A DNA stretch of 64,000 bases, taken from an uncultured Lachnospiraceae bacterium (GTDB taxonomy: Bacteria > Bacillota > Clostridia > Lachnospirales > Lachnospiraceae). Position numbers and translations under genes: made by a program. This document shows, one piece after another, positions 1 to 7,767 of this stretch (within the stretch, counting starts at the first letter, position 1; each line of letters opens with the position of its first letter). The notes under the pieces are model-generated. The model worked only from the letters and a program-made list of their open reading frames with translations. It made no database searches and was not told the DNA's origin. The DNA is taken from contig CAJTWA010000010.1 in NCBI GenBank assembly GCA_910580195.1, forward strand, positions 1 through 64,000. Direction: 5' to 3'.

Positions 1-100
1 AGGAAAGCCTTCATCCCTAAGTCTGCGTAAGCAGTGGATTTCGCCTCCACTAAGGACGCCCATGAATCGTTTGTGTGAGGGAGAGCCGCCCGCAATTGCC
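1..100 (+). repeat. 181-bp structured repeat, copy A (3' half, cut by window start)
   Basis: The sequence matches the 3' half of the interspersed element seen complete at 1876, 19610, 28952, 29487, 37087 and 52227. It contains the core AAGTCTGCGTAAGCAGTGG and ends in GCAATTGCC followed by TGTGTATTG, which places it in the same subfamily as the copies at 19610, 29487 and 37087. The left arm of its outer stem lies outside the window. Confidence 0.85.
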
Positions 101-209
101 TGTGTATTGAGTAATTTAGGCCATGGGATTGCCTGGATAGGTTACAATAAACTAGACAGATTTTTTAAGGTCATATAATATAAAACCAATAAGCAAAGGA
201 GCAGCCAAT

Positions 210-506
210 ATGACCGAAACAAAACAGAAAAGAAAACCTCGTAAGTATACAGATGAATTTAAGCAGCAGCTGGTAGATTTATACCATTCTGGCAAACGCA
301 GATGTGATATTTGTAGGGAATACGATATTGCCCATTCCCTGTTTGACAAATGGGTAAAGCAGGCGGAAAACTCCGGCTCTTTCCACGAAAAGGACAGCCG
401 CACCCCAGAGCAGGAAGAACTGCTGAAACTTCGTAAGGAAAACCAGCAGCTGAAAATGGAGAACGATATTTTAAAACAAGCGGCGCTGATCTTAGGACGA
501 AAGTAA
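210..506 (+). CDS. IS3-family transposase OrfA (helix-turn-helix protein)
   Basis: This is a 98-residue basic protein with an N-terminal helix-turn-helix (roughly residues 10-50) and a C-terminal heptad stretch rich in Leu, Glu and Lys (LLKLRKENQQLKMENDIL). That is the standard architecture of IS3 OrfA, which binds the terminal repeats. AAAGGAG lies just upstream of the start. The downstream orfB is in the -1 frame and begins immediately after the stop, so most transposase is probably made by frameshifting into a fused OrfAB. The element looks intact. Confidence 0.93.
   Translation: MTETKQKRKPRKYTDEFKQQLVDLYHSGKRRCDICREYDIAHSLFDKWVKQAENSGSFHEKDSRTPEQEELLKLRKENQQLKMENDILKQAALILGRK
470..476 (+). 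other. Candidate -1 programmed frameshift site of the IS3 element
   Basis: The heptamer T TTA AAA lies in phase with the orfA codons (ATT TTA AAA) and has the X XXY YYZ form used for -1 slippage. It is about 30 bases before the orfA stop, and orfB is in the -1 frame. IS3 elements commonly make OrfAB this way, but most use an A-rich heptamer, so the exact site is an inference. Confidence 0.55.
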
Positions 507-508
507 AT

Positions 509-1342
509 GTGATCAAGGCAAATGCCCACAAATACTCTGTATCAGCAATGTGCCGCGTCCTGCAGGTAAGCAGAAGCACTTATTATTACGAAGCAAAACA
601 AAAACCCGACGAATCAGAGCTTGCATCTGAAATTACACAAATATTTCAGGCGAGCCGCAATAATTACGGCACACGCAAAATAAAGAAGGAGTTGATGGAC
701 GCAGGGAAACAGGTATCCAGACGCAGGATCGGACGGATCATGAAGCAGGAAGGGCTTGTTTCCAATTACACAACCGCACAATTCAAGCCACACAAAGCCA
801 CCTGCAACGAATCTAAAACAGAAAATGTTCTGAACCGCCAATTCCAGGGAAGGGAATACAGGAACGTTGTGGTAAGCGATTTAACATATGTAAGAGTGGG
901 GACGCAGTGGAATTACATATGTGTACTTGTTGACCTGTTTAATCGGGAAATCATAGGTTATAGTGCGGGAGAGCATAAAACAGGAGAACTTGTAAAAGAA
1001 GCATTCCAAGGTGTGGAAGGAAGCCTTTCAGATATCCGCCTGTTCCATACAGACCGTGGAAACGAATTCAAAAACCAGACAATCGAAGAACTTCTGGAGG
1101 CATTTAATATAGAACGGTCCCTGAGCCAGAACGGATGTCCATATGATAATGCCGCAGCAGAAGCGACATTTAAAATAATAAAAACAGAATTTGTATGGAA
1201 TGAAACATTTGCAGATTTGAAGGAATTGAAATTGAAGTTATGGGATTATGTGAACTGGTATAACCATCACAGAATACATTCCGCTTTAGGATATCAAACA
1301 CCGGTACAATACAGGGAAAACAACCTTAAAAAAGTTGTCTAA
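509..1342 (+). CDS. IS3-family transposase OrfB (DDE integrase catalytic domain)
   Basis: This 277-residue protein has an N-terminal HTH_21-like region (about residues 45-80, RNNYGTRKIKKEL) and an rve/DDE integrase core. Visible catalytic motifs are D in VVSDLTYVRV, D in FHTDRGNEF, and E in NAAAEATFKIIKTE, followed by the usual YNHHRIHSALGYQTP tail. The annotated GTG start follows the orfA stop by two bases and would serve only for separate OrfB. The frame is open and shows no damage. It would act on the terminal repeats at 134 and 1360. Confidence 0.95.
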   Translation: MIKANAHKYSVSAMCRVLQVSRSTYYYEAKQKPDESELASEITQIFQASRNNYGTRKIKKELMDAGKQVSRRRIGRIMKQEGLVSNYTTAQFKPHKATCNESKTENVLNRQFQGREYRNVVVSDLTYVRVGTQWNYICVLVDLFNREIIGYSAGEHKTGELVKEAFQGVEGSLSDIRLFHTDRGNEFKNQTIEELLEAFNIERSLSQNGCPYDNAAAEATFKIIKTEFVWNETFADLKELKLKLWDYVNWYNHHRIHSALGYQTPVQYRENNLKKVV

Positions 1343-1360
1343 AAAAATGTTGACAATCCA

Positions 1361-1680
1361 GCCTGTGTATTGGGGAGTTTAGGCTGTGGGATTGCCTGTG
1401 TATTGGATTTTAGGTTATGGGATTGCCTGTGTATTGGAGAGTTTAGGCTGTGGATTGCCTGTGTATCTGGAAATTTAGGCTGGGAGATTGCCTATGCTTT
1501 GAGTTAGCCTAAGTTGAGGAATTCTCTGCGTATTGGGGGTTTAGGCTGTGGATTTTCCTGTGTTAAGGACACCCGTAAATAGTCCGCTCTGAGGGGAAAC
1601 TAACTGCAATTGCCTATGCCTTGGATTAATCTAAGATGAAGAATGACCTGTGTATTGGGAAATTGCTTCTGCATTAAGGT
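1361..1680 (+). repeat. Degenerate tandem array of about 31-38 bp units
   Basis: Units beginning GCCTGTGTATTGG and containing TTTAGGCTGTGG recur at about 1361, 1394, 1424 and 1456 and then decay. The array also continues to the left of the IS element at 92-133. The unit start is the sequence that directly follows the outer stem of the structured repeat subfamily at 1, 19610, 29487 and 37087. At 1563-1617 there is a decayed piece of the structured repeat itself. No gene is visible between 1361 and 1875, and 1681-1875 shows nothing recognisable. Confidence 0.8.
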
Positions 1681-1875
1681 AATACCTACAATAAACCTTC
1701 TCTTCATATATGAAGCATTTTTCAACAAAGATGGCATAACCTGATTCCTACATAAAAAATCTTAAAATCCGTCCAATTCATATAACATTACTTTCATTTA
1801 GAGCCGATTCCCCGCACCATCCCCTTCCAATACCAAAAACTTTCCAAATCCCACAATTCCATCTGCCAGTAACCA

Positions 1876-2056
1876 GCAGTTCGGGACAGGAACCCCTCCC
1901 CTACAGGCAATTCAGGGACGCCCTTAATGGAGGTGAAATCCACTGCTTACGCAGACTTAGGGATGAAGGCTTTCCTGAATCCCTTAGTCGGAGTTAGCAG
2001 TTAGTTCACCGGAATGTTGTCCCGCCTGTAGGGGAGGGGTTCCTGTCCCGAACTGC
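1876..2056 (-). repeat. 181-bp structured repeat, copy B
   Basis: This is a complete copy in reverse orientation. The outer arms at 1876-1907 and 2025-2056 are perfect reverse complements over 32 bp. Their sequence differs from the arms of the copies at 19610, 29487 and 37087. The core (ACTGCTAACTCCGACTAAGG and AAGTCTGCGTAAGCAGTGG, read on the minus strand) is nearly identical to the other copies. No open frame of note is inside. Confidence 0.92.
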
Positions 2057-2225
2057 GTCCGCATAGCCACCCCCATCCCCCATGAAATACGCCCACCTTA
2101 CAGCAAAACTTCCCTCCCCCGAACTGCGTCCGCGCAGCCACCCCTCCATTCCCACTATGAAATACGCCCACCTTACAGCAAAACTTCCCTCCCCCGAACT
2201 GCATTCGCGCAGCCACCCCCATCCC
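2050..2225 (+). repeat. Tandem repeat, 71-75 bp units, about 2.4 copies
   Basis: Units begin GAACTGCGTCCGC at 2050, GAACTGCGTCCGC at 2121 and GAACTGCATTCGC at 2196, and each carries TACGCCCACCTTACAGCAAA. The unit starts inside the right arm of structured-repeat copy B, so the array appears to have grown from the boundary of that element. Short open frames that run through the array are repeat-derived and are not annotated as genes. Confidence 0.85.
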
Positions 2226-2265
2226 TTCCTTGACACCCCTTGCAACAGAACATCCCTCCCCCCTC

Positions 2266-2294
2266 TTGACATTTCCCCCAAAACCCTTTATTGT
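2266..2294 (+). promoter_or_regulatory. Sigma-A promoter of the gntR-ABC operon
   Basis: A perfect -35 TTGACA at 2266-2271 is followed after 17 bp by TATTGT at 2289-2294. It lies 47 bp before the gntR start. Confidence 0.6.
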
Positions 2295-2311
2295 ATCATT
2301 CAGATAGTACA
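2292..2311 (+). promoter_or_regulatory. Candidate YtrA-type operator
   Basis: An interrupted palindrome TGTA-N2-AT-N4-AT-N2-TACA spans the -10 region and likely start point of the operon. YtrA-family GntR repressors are known to bind such short palindromes at their own promoters, so autoregulation is the likely role. Confidence 0.5.
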
Positions 2312-2340
2312 GTCATACATAAGGGGAACGAGGTGATTGA

Positions 2341-2733
2341 ATGTCATGGGACTTAAATTCTGACCGTCCAATATTTATCCAAATCATAGAAAAAATACAG
2401 ATGGACATCATTTCCGGCCTATACCGCCCCGGCGACAAGCTGCCCTCCGTGCGGGAACTTGCCGGGGAGGCGTCGGTGAATCCCAACACCATGCAGAAAG
2501 CCCTCTCGGAGCTGGAGCGGACAGGCCTTGTCTATGCCCAACGGACCAGCGGGCGCTACATTACAGAGGATACGGCCATGATAGGGCGGTTAAAGGAAAC
2601 CCTTGCAGAGGGGATTATTTCAGGCTTTTTTATAAATATGGAAAAACTTGGGTTCCAGAAGGAAGAAGCCCTTGCCCTTCTGGGAAAATCCATTGAAATA
2701 AAAGGAGAACAAGAAGATGATACTGGAATGTAA
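2341..2733 (+). CDS. GntR-family (YtrA subfamily) transcriptional regulator
   Basis: This 130-residue protein has an N-terminal winged helix-turn-helix typical of GntR proteins (residues about 10-70, including GLYRPGDKLPSVRELAGEA and VNPNTMQKALSELERTG). Its short C-terminal tail is the size found in YtrA regulators, which lack a large effector domain. It is the first gene of an operon and overlaps the ABC ATPase gene by 17 bp. YtrA proteins usually repress their linked ABC exporter and respond to cell-wall antibiotics or envelope stress. A GAGGTG ribosome site precedes the ATG. Confidence 0.93.
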   Translation: MSWDLNSDRPIFIQIIEKIQMDIISGLYRPGDKLPSVRELAGEASVNPNTMQKALSELERTGLVYAQRTSGRYITEDTAMIGRLKETLAEGIISGFFINMEKLGFQKEEALALLGKSIEIKGEQEDDTGM

Positions 2734-3409
2734 AGGACTTTCGAAAACGTACCAAGGGTTGCCAGCCCTTACCAATGTCAGCTTCGGGATTGGCGGCGGG
2801 CACATTGTTGGGCTCCTTGGGCCAAATGGAAGCGGGAAAACCACATTGCTCAAGCTGCTTGCAGGCCTCCTTTCGCCAACTGCCGGGACAATTTCCATCC
2901 AAGGATACCCAGTAGGGACTGCCAGCAAAAGCCTTGTTTCCTACCTTCCAGACCACCCTTATCTGGACGGGCGGATGAAGGTGCGGGACATGGTAGCGCT
3001 TTTTGCAGATTTTTACAGGGATTTTGATCCAAAACGTGCGTACGGCATGTTAGAAACACTTAGCATTGACCCCAGCAAGAAATTAAAATCCTTTTCCAAA
3101 GGGACGAAGGAAAAGGTGCAGCTTATCTTAGTGATGAGCCGCAGGGCAAAGCTCTACCTTTTGGATGAGCCTATCGCAGGGGTAGACCCAGCCGCCCGGG
3201 ATTATATCCTGCAGGCCATCCTTTCCAATTATGAGGAGGATGCGTCCATCCTGATTTCTACCCATTTAATTTCAGATATTGAAAATATTTTAGATGAAGT
3301 GATTTTTCTAAAAAGGGGACAAATCTATACCCATGCTTCTGTGGACGGCCTCCGGCAGGAAAGCGGAAAATCCATTGATGCATTGTTCCGGGAGGTGTTC
3401 AGATGTTAG
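2717..3409 (+). CDS. ABC transporter ATP-binding protein (YtrB-like)
   Basis: This 230-residue cytoplasmic ATPase contains a Walker A motif (GPNGSGKTTLLKL, about residues 35-47), a Walker B motif (LYLLDEPIAGVDP) and an H-loop ISTH. The signature is the degenerate SFSKGTKEKV rather than LSGGQ, as is common in YtrB-type exporters. The ATG has AAGGAG 9 bases upstream. It overlaps both neighbours (17 bp with gntR, 7 bp with the permease), so the three genes are translationally coupled and should form one repressor-controlled exporter. Confidence 0.94.
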   Translation: MILECKGLSKTYQGLPALTNVSFGIGGGHIVGLLGPNGSGKTTLLKLLAGLLSPTAGTISIQGYPVGTASKSLVSYLPDHPYLDGRMKVRDMVALFADFYRDFDPKRAYGMLETLSIDPSKKLKSFSKGTKEKVQLILVMSRRAKLYLLDEPIAGVDPAARDYILQAILSNYEEDASILISTHLISDIENILDEVIFLKRGQIYTHASVDGLRQESGKSIDALFREVFRC

Positions 3410-4248
3410 GGAAATTGATAAAACATGAATGGCGTGCAACCTACAAGCTGATGGCTGCCATAAACCTTGCCCTCGTCCTGCTTACGCTGGGCGGATGCTG
3501 CATTTTGAATACGGATATTTTTGAGCAGGAGGACGTATTCCTTTTGGCTGTATTCCTAGTGACGCTGTACTGCCTGTCCCTTGCGGCCTTTGGCATGGCA
3601 ACGGTTTTTTACCTTTATATGCGTTTTTACCGGAACTTGTTTGGCAAAGAGGGGTATTTCATGCACACCCTTCCCGTTACGCCTATGCAGCTCTTACATT
3701 CTAAGCTGATTGTGGGATATGCATGGACGTGTTTGAATTCTGTCCTGGTTTCCCTTTCCATCCTTTCGCTGATTACTGCCGCATTTTTCCATTATGCTGA
3801 GAAATACGGGGTGGACAGCTTGCTAAAGGAACTGTATGGCACCGGCATGGCCACGTTAAGCCATGGGGATTTCATGGATTCTTTTTCACAAAAGTTTGGG
3901 TATACGGTCGGCCAGTTTTTCTTCCAGTTCCTGTTGCTGCATTTTGTAGCCAGCTTTGCTTCCCTGCTGACGGGGTATGTCAGCATCCTTCTAGGGCAGC
4001 TTGTGGAAAAATACAAGCGGATGGCATCGGTGGGGTTTTACATTGCGCTCTATGTCATCAACCAGATTGTGTGTTCCATCCTAATGATAATCCCCACCAT
4101 GCAGAAACTGGATGGGGATATGGACGAATTCCTTTACAGTTATTGCAAGGATGTCATACACTTTGGGATTATCAGCCAGATCCTTATGGGAGCGCTGTTC
4201 TATGCGGCAGCCGTGTTCCTGATGCGGCGCAGGGTGAACCTTGATTAG
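3403..4248 (+). CDS. ABC transporter permease
   Basis: This 281-residue protein has about six hydrophobic segments, including LMAAINLALVLLTLGGC, VFLLAVFLVTLYCLSLAAFG, and a long run near residues 95-130. It begins MLGKLIKHEWRATYK, a common start for ABC-2-type permeases of Gram-positive bacteria. GGAGGTG precedes the ATG and lies inside the end of the ATPase gene. It is the presumed membrane partner of the ATPase just upstream. The exported substrate cannot be read from the sequence. Confidence 0.9.
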   Translation: MLGKLIKHEWRATYKLMAAINLALVLLTLGGCCILNTDIFEQEDVFLLAVFLVTLYCLSLAAFGMATVFYLYMRFYRNLFGKEGYFMHTLPVTPMQLLHSKLIVGYAWTCLNSVLVSLSILSLITAAFFHYAEKYGVDSLLKELYGTGMATLSHGDFMDSFSQKFGYTVGQFFFQFLLLHFVASFASLLTGYVSILLGQLVEKYKRMASVGFYIALYVINQIVCSILMIIPTMQKLDGDMDEFLYSYCKDVIHFGIISQILMGALFYAAAVFLMRRRVNLD

Positions 4249-4348
4249 CAGGCAGTAACACTGATAAATTTTGAAAGATACCCAACTAACAGATGCAAAA
4301 GACACTTTGCAAGGCCAGCAGGCGTACAAGTGGAAAAGACATTTTGCA

Positions 4349-4388
4349 AGCCGGAAATCTTGGAAACCAGTTTCCGGCTGCTTTTTTT
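4349..4388 (+). terminator. Rho-independent terminator of the ABC operon
   Basis: The 9-bp stem AGCCGGAAA / TTTCCGGCT (4349-4357 and 4371-4379) is followed by GCTTTTTTT. It lies 100 bp after the permease stop. The span before it contains a short direct repeat (AAAGACAYTTTGCAAG, period 42). Confidence 0.85.
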
Positions 4389-4452
4389 GCCGAAAATACA
4401 GGGATTTTGTAAAATTAGTTCTATACTTTAACGATATATTATAACATGGGGA

Positions 4453-4523
4453 CGCCCTTTTGCACCATATGAAATCGCGCAAAAATATTTTTGCATGATA
4501 TCATATGGCTGGCAGGGAGGGCG
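4453..4523 (+). repeat. Nested palindrome (hairpin with three stem blocks)
   Basis: CGCCCT pairs with AGGGCG at the ends, CCATATGA pairs with TCATATGG inside, and GCAAAAATATTTTTGC forms the tip. The gene-free stretch 4389-4660 holds only this structure. It has no T-run that would make it a simple terminator on the plus strand. Its role is unknown. Confidence 0.7.
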
Positions 4524-4660
4524 TTTGTTATACTGTTTCCATGAGGGGAGGTGCTCTGATGGGAATAATAAAAAGGGCCTAGCAAATGCAGGATTCTTTT
4601 TGGGGGATGTGGAAGAAACATATTGAAGCTCTCCCTCCTGCCATAAATATATCTCATCTG

Positions 4661-4800
4661 GTATGGCAGGAAACTGCGCTTCCAGCACATTGGCATACAT
4701 CACTGAAACCAAGGCTGGAACGTTCCGTATGGCAGGAAACTGCGCTTCTGGCACATTGGCATACGTCACTGAAACCAAGGCTGGAACGTTCCGTATGGCA
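4661..4800 (+). repeat. 66-bp tandem repeat, about 2.1 copies
   Basis: GTATGGCAGG recurs at 4661 and 4727, and GTATGGCA at 4793, an exact 66-bp period. Units are nearly identical (CACATTGGCATACRTCACTG, AAACCAAGGCTGGAACG). Open frames through it are repeat artefacts. It lies just beyond the 3' end of the XRE regulator gene on the minus strand. Confidence 0.88.
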
Positions 4801-4819
4801 GGGAGCCATATGGATTCTG

Positions 4820-5746
4820 CTATACGGTTATGCCATAGTGCGTACTGGCATATGTTTTCACTTGTTCAGCATGTTCTTGCTGATTGATTGCCTGAAAAAT
4901 GGCAACGCTCTTAATAAAATTATCTTTTGACATATCGTACTGCCCTAACTCTGCCAAAGCGCAGGCCTTATTGCATAGGAGCATCGGGAAAGTGTGCATC
5001 CTCCCATACTTTATGCAGTAATCAATGCCTGCTTGGCAGAGAGCAAGCGCATCTTTGTAAATCCCCTTCTGCCCCAGCCAAGAGGACAGGTTCTGCAATA
5101 CCATGGGGTATTTTAAAGACATTTCATCACTGCCTAACATGTGCATTTCCATATATTCTTTCAGGCCAAGCAGCAGCTGTACCGCATCCATCACCCGCCC
5201 AAGGCTATGGTAAGCGCAGCCAATGTTATTTAAAATGGAAATTTCATGGTAGGTAAGGAGCCTTGATTTAATATGGATTCCGTCGAAATCAGGGATTGTC
5301 ATATGGATGGCGTCCAAAAGCCCCTCTAGGACCCAGCCTGCACTTTTCCCCTTCTGCTTCTGGATTAGGACATTTGCAAAAGCTAAGTACTGCTCTTCCA
5401 TATTACGGCTGGAAGGCCTTCCCGGATTCTTGGCAATCCTCTTTTCCATATAAGAAACAAGGGATTCCGCCTGCACGTAATCCCTGTCCCCTATGCTGCG
5501 GGCAAGCTGCTGCTCCAGCTCATGCCGTTCCCGCTCTTCCTTATTTGCATATACATGGAAAATCCTGTCCGCAGCCCCTAAGCGCTGCATCAGCCCTTCC
5601 AGTATCTTTTTCCCCGGCGCCTGCTGCCCGTTTTCAATGCGTGACAGCGTTGAGGTGGTGCAAATCCCGTAGCAAAGCTCCTCTTGGGAATAATTCCGGC
5701 GTTCCCTTGCCTCCCGGATTAACTCCCCGATAGTATAATACGACAT
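4820..5746 (-). CDS. XRE-family regulator with TPR-like C-terminus
   Basis: This 308-residue protein has an N-terminal helix-turn-helix (IGELIREARERRNYSQEELC ... TTSTLSRIENGQ, residues about 5-50) and a long helical C-terminal region with tetratricopeptide-like pairs. That layout is seen in Rgg/PlcR-type regulators that sense peptides, but no secreted peptide gene was identified nearby. The start at 5746 was preferred over an in-frame ATG at 5770 because AGGAAAGGGG lies just upstream of it. The gene lies downstream of the kinase gene on the same strand with an 83-bp gap. Confidence 0.88.
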   Translation of the reverse strand: MSYYTIGELIREARERRNYSQEELCYGICTTSTLSRIENGQQAPGKKILEGLMQRLGAADRIFHVYANKEERERHELEQQLARSIGDRDYVQAESLVSYMEKRIAKNPGRPSSRNMEEQYLAFANVLIQKQKGKSAGWVLEGLLDAIHMTIPDFDGIHIKSRLLTYHEISILNNIGCAYHSLGRVMDAVQLLLGLKEYMEMHMLGSDEMSLKYPMVLQNLSSWLGQKGIYKDALALCQAGIDYCIKYGRMHTFPMLLCNKACALAELGQYDMSKDNFIKSVAIFQAINQQEHAEQVKTYASTHYGITV

Positions 5747-5829
5747 GGCATGATATACCCCTTTCCTCATAATGTGCAGTTTTTATCATACCCAGCCGTG
5801 CGATTGTTGTCAATCAAAGTACCCTTTTC

Positions 5830-7011
5830 TCATATTTTTGGCGGGCCGCCCAAGCATACCACGAAACTTTTGGCCCAAGGCCCTTCTGGCCCCTGCTCCA
5901 AGGTGAGGGTCCCCCCATGCATGGCAATGGCTTTGTGGGCAATGCTAAGGCCAAGGCCGCTGCCGCCCTTGCTCCTGCGGGATTCATCCCCGGACACAAA
6001 GGGATCGAAAATGTATTTGGCAGTTTCCTCCGGAATTCTTACCCCGTCGTCGGACACCCGGATGGACAATTTCCCATCCTCCCATCCTGCTTTCACCCAG
6101 ACGCGCGTCCCGGGCGGGTTATGGCGGATGGCATTGTTTAAAAGGTTTGCAATGGCACGGGAAAACTGGACCCTGTCGACCTGCCAAAAGAATTCCCCCT
6201 CTGGGATTTCCGGCAGGAGTTCCATTTCCTTTTCTTCAAAATCCATGTACAGGGCAGCGATGGATTCCCGCAGGAGTTCCCAGATGTCTTCCTGTGCCAT
6301 TTGCAGCTGGAAACCTTCGCTGTCCAGCTTGACATATTCAAACAGCAGGTTCAAAAGCCCGCTCATCTGCATGGATTTCCCATAAAGCGCCTCCAAATAT
6401 TCCTTTTTCGGGGGGCCTGTGCCCTCCAAAAGCGCCTTTGCATAGCCCGCTACTGTAGTCATAGGGGTCTTTAAGTCGTGGGCAACGTCCGAAAGCAGGA
6501 GGTTGCGCCTTCTGTCGTACTCTTCCCGCTGCTTCTGCTCCTGCTCTTCCAGCTGCCGGATATGCACCTCTACCATGTGGCTGAACACAAGGGCAGCAGC
6601 CAGATATGGGAGCAGCATCGTCAAAATGATGAGTGTTGCCAACACCGCTGTCCCTGTAAGGTAAATCCGCGCCTCTTGCTGGGACATATGGGCGGTCTGC
6701 CCAATCAGCCCGTCCAGCAGCTTTTTCCCTGCGAACTGCTCCGCCGCCCATTGCAGCCAATCCCCGGAAATGGCTGGGAACTGGCTGCTGATGCCCCTTG
6801 CCGCCAGATAGAGGATGCCCTTAAACAGCAGGCTGATGGACTGCCCATCCTCCCATCCCGCCATGAAAAACTGGACATGGAACACCTCCTCCAGCCATGG
6901 GTACAGGCAGGTACGGTAAAAAGTATTTAAGAGCCATTCGCTTAAGGACACCAATGCCAGTATCAGCAGGAACCTCCGGATAAAAAACCATTTCCAAGCC
7001 TTACGTTCCAT
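5830..7011 (-). CDS. Two-component sensor histidine kinase
   Basis: This protein has about 393 residues, with two membrane segments (near residues 10-30 and 120-150) around an extracytoplasmic loop of roughly 90 residues. The cytoplasmic part carries a HisKA H-box (SDVAHDLKTPM), an N-box (NLLNNAIRHN), an F-box (IFDPFVSGD) and a G2 box (GGSGLGLSIA). The G1 box is DDGVRIPE, slightly off the DxGxG consensus. The ATG at 7011 has AGGAGG directly adjacent and AAAGGA further up, so the start is not certain. It follows the response regulator by 22 bp. Confidence 0.92.
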   Translation of the reverse strand: MERKAWKWFFIRRFLLILALVSLSEWLLNTFYRTCLYPWLEEVFHVQFFMAGWEDGQSISLLFKGILYLAARGISSQFPAISGDWLQWAAEQFAGKKLLDGLIGQTAHMSQQEARIYLTGTAVLATLIILTMLLPYLAAALVFSHMVEVHIRQLEEQEQKQREEYDRRRNLLLSDVAHDLKTPMTTVAGYAKALLEGTGPPKKEYLEALYGKSMQMSGLLNLLFEYVKLDSEGFQLQMAQEDIWELLRESIAALYMDFEEKEMELLPEIPEGEFFWQVDRVQFSRAIANLLNNAIRHNPPGTRVWVKAGWEDGKLSIRVSDDGVRIPEETAKYIFDPFVSGDESRRSKGGSGLGLSIAHKAIAMHGGTLTLEQGPEGPWAKSFVVCLGGPPKI

Positions 7012-7033
7012 CCTCCTACCTGTTCCTTTCGCC

Positions 7034-7717
7034 CTATTTTTCCATACGGTAGCCCAGCCCCCGGATGGTCTTGATATAGGCCCCGCTGTCCTCCGAAAGC
7101 TTTGCCCGCAGGCGGCTGATGCATACCATGATGTTGTTGTCTGCAATGGCGTATTCTTCGCCCCACACTTTTTCATAGACCTGCTGCTTGGTGAATACCT
7201 TTCCCGGGTGCTCCATAAAGAGCCGAAGCAGCTTGTATTCCACGGAAGTCAGGTCTATGGTGCGTTCCCCTTGGTATACAAGGCAGGCTTCCGTATCAAG
7301 GCGCAGGTCTTTTACCCTAAGTTCTTCCAGCTCCCGGCTTTTTGCCCCTAAGGAATAAAACCGCCGGATGTTGGAATTGATCCTTGCCATGGCCTCCATG
7401 GGGTTGAAAGGCTTGGCAAGGTAATCGTCCGCCCCTAAGTCAAGCCCTAAGATTTTATCTGCGTCTTGGTTCTTGGCGGAAAGGACCATCACGGGGATGT
7501 TGCTGCTTTCCCGGATTTTCTTCAGGACCTGGTAGCCATCCATCCCCGGCATCATAATGTCCAAAAGGGCCATGTCAGCCTCTTCCTGTTCCAATATGGA
7601 TATGGCGGCGCGGCCGTCTTCTGCCTCCAGCACCGCATAGCCGTCTTTTTCCAAATATAGGCGCAGCAAATCCCGGATTTCCTTCTCATCGTCTGCAACC
7701 AGAATTTTATAAGCCAT
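7034..7717 (-). CDS. OmpR-family response regulator
   Basis: This 227-residue protein has a receiver domain (ILVADDEKEI, the phospho-acceptor Asp in MALLDIMMPGMDGY, and a K in YLAKPF) and a winged-helix DNA-binding domain (DLTSVEYKLLRLFMEHPGKV, and VCISRLRAKL near the end). The start at 7717 is supported by the family start MAYKILVADD and an AAAGGA upstream. The open frame extends further 5', but that part has no homology to the family. It lies between the DUF975 gene and the kinase in one minus-strand operon. Confidence 0.95.
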   Translation of the reverse strand: MAYKILVADDEKEIRDLLRLYLEKDGYAVLEAEDGRAAISILEQEEADMALLDIMMPGMDGYQVLKKIRESSNIPVMVLSAKNQDADKILGLDLGADDYLAKPFNPMEAMARINSNIRRFYSLGAKSRELEELRVKDLRLDTEACLVYQGERTIDLTSVEYKLLRLFMEHPGKVFTKQQVYEKVWGEEYAIADNNIMVCISRLRAKLSEDSGAYIKTIRGLGYRMEK

Positions 7718-7767
7718 AATCACACCCATCCTTTCCGTTTCATTTCGGCACAAATAGCAGCTTGCCA

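Larger units (their letters stand above)
134..1360 (+). mobile_element. IS3-family insertion sequence (1227 bp, complete)
   Basis: Two overlapping-type transposase frames are bounded by imperfect terminal inverted repeats. The left end reads TGGATAGGTTACAATAAACT from 134, and the right end at 1360 reads, as reverse complement, TGGATTGTCAACATTTTTTT. Both ends have the TG...CA form usual for IS3 elements, and similarity continues through a shared TTTTTTAAGG further in. The trinucleotide GCC is present on both sides (131-133 and 1361-1363) and fits a 3-bp target duplication. Removing the element restores an ATTGCC-TGTGTATTGG unit of the tandem array in which it sits, so the insertion is younger than the array. 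Confidence 0.9.

Noticed and set aside
1361..1680. Tandem array near the IS element as a possible CRISPR or origin iteron array
   Set aside because: Units are degenerate, with no spacers and no replication gene; the unit start equals the flank of the structured repeat.
2082..2336. Plus-strand frame with a repeated MKYAHLTAKLPSPEL peptide
   Set aside because: It runs through the 71-75 bp non-coding tandem repeat; it has no ribosome site and ends in the gntR promoter.
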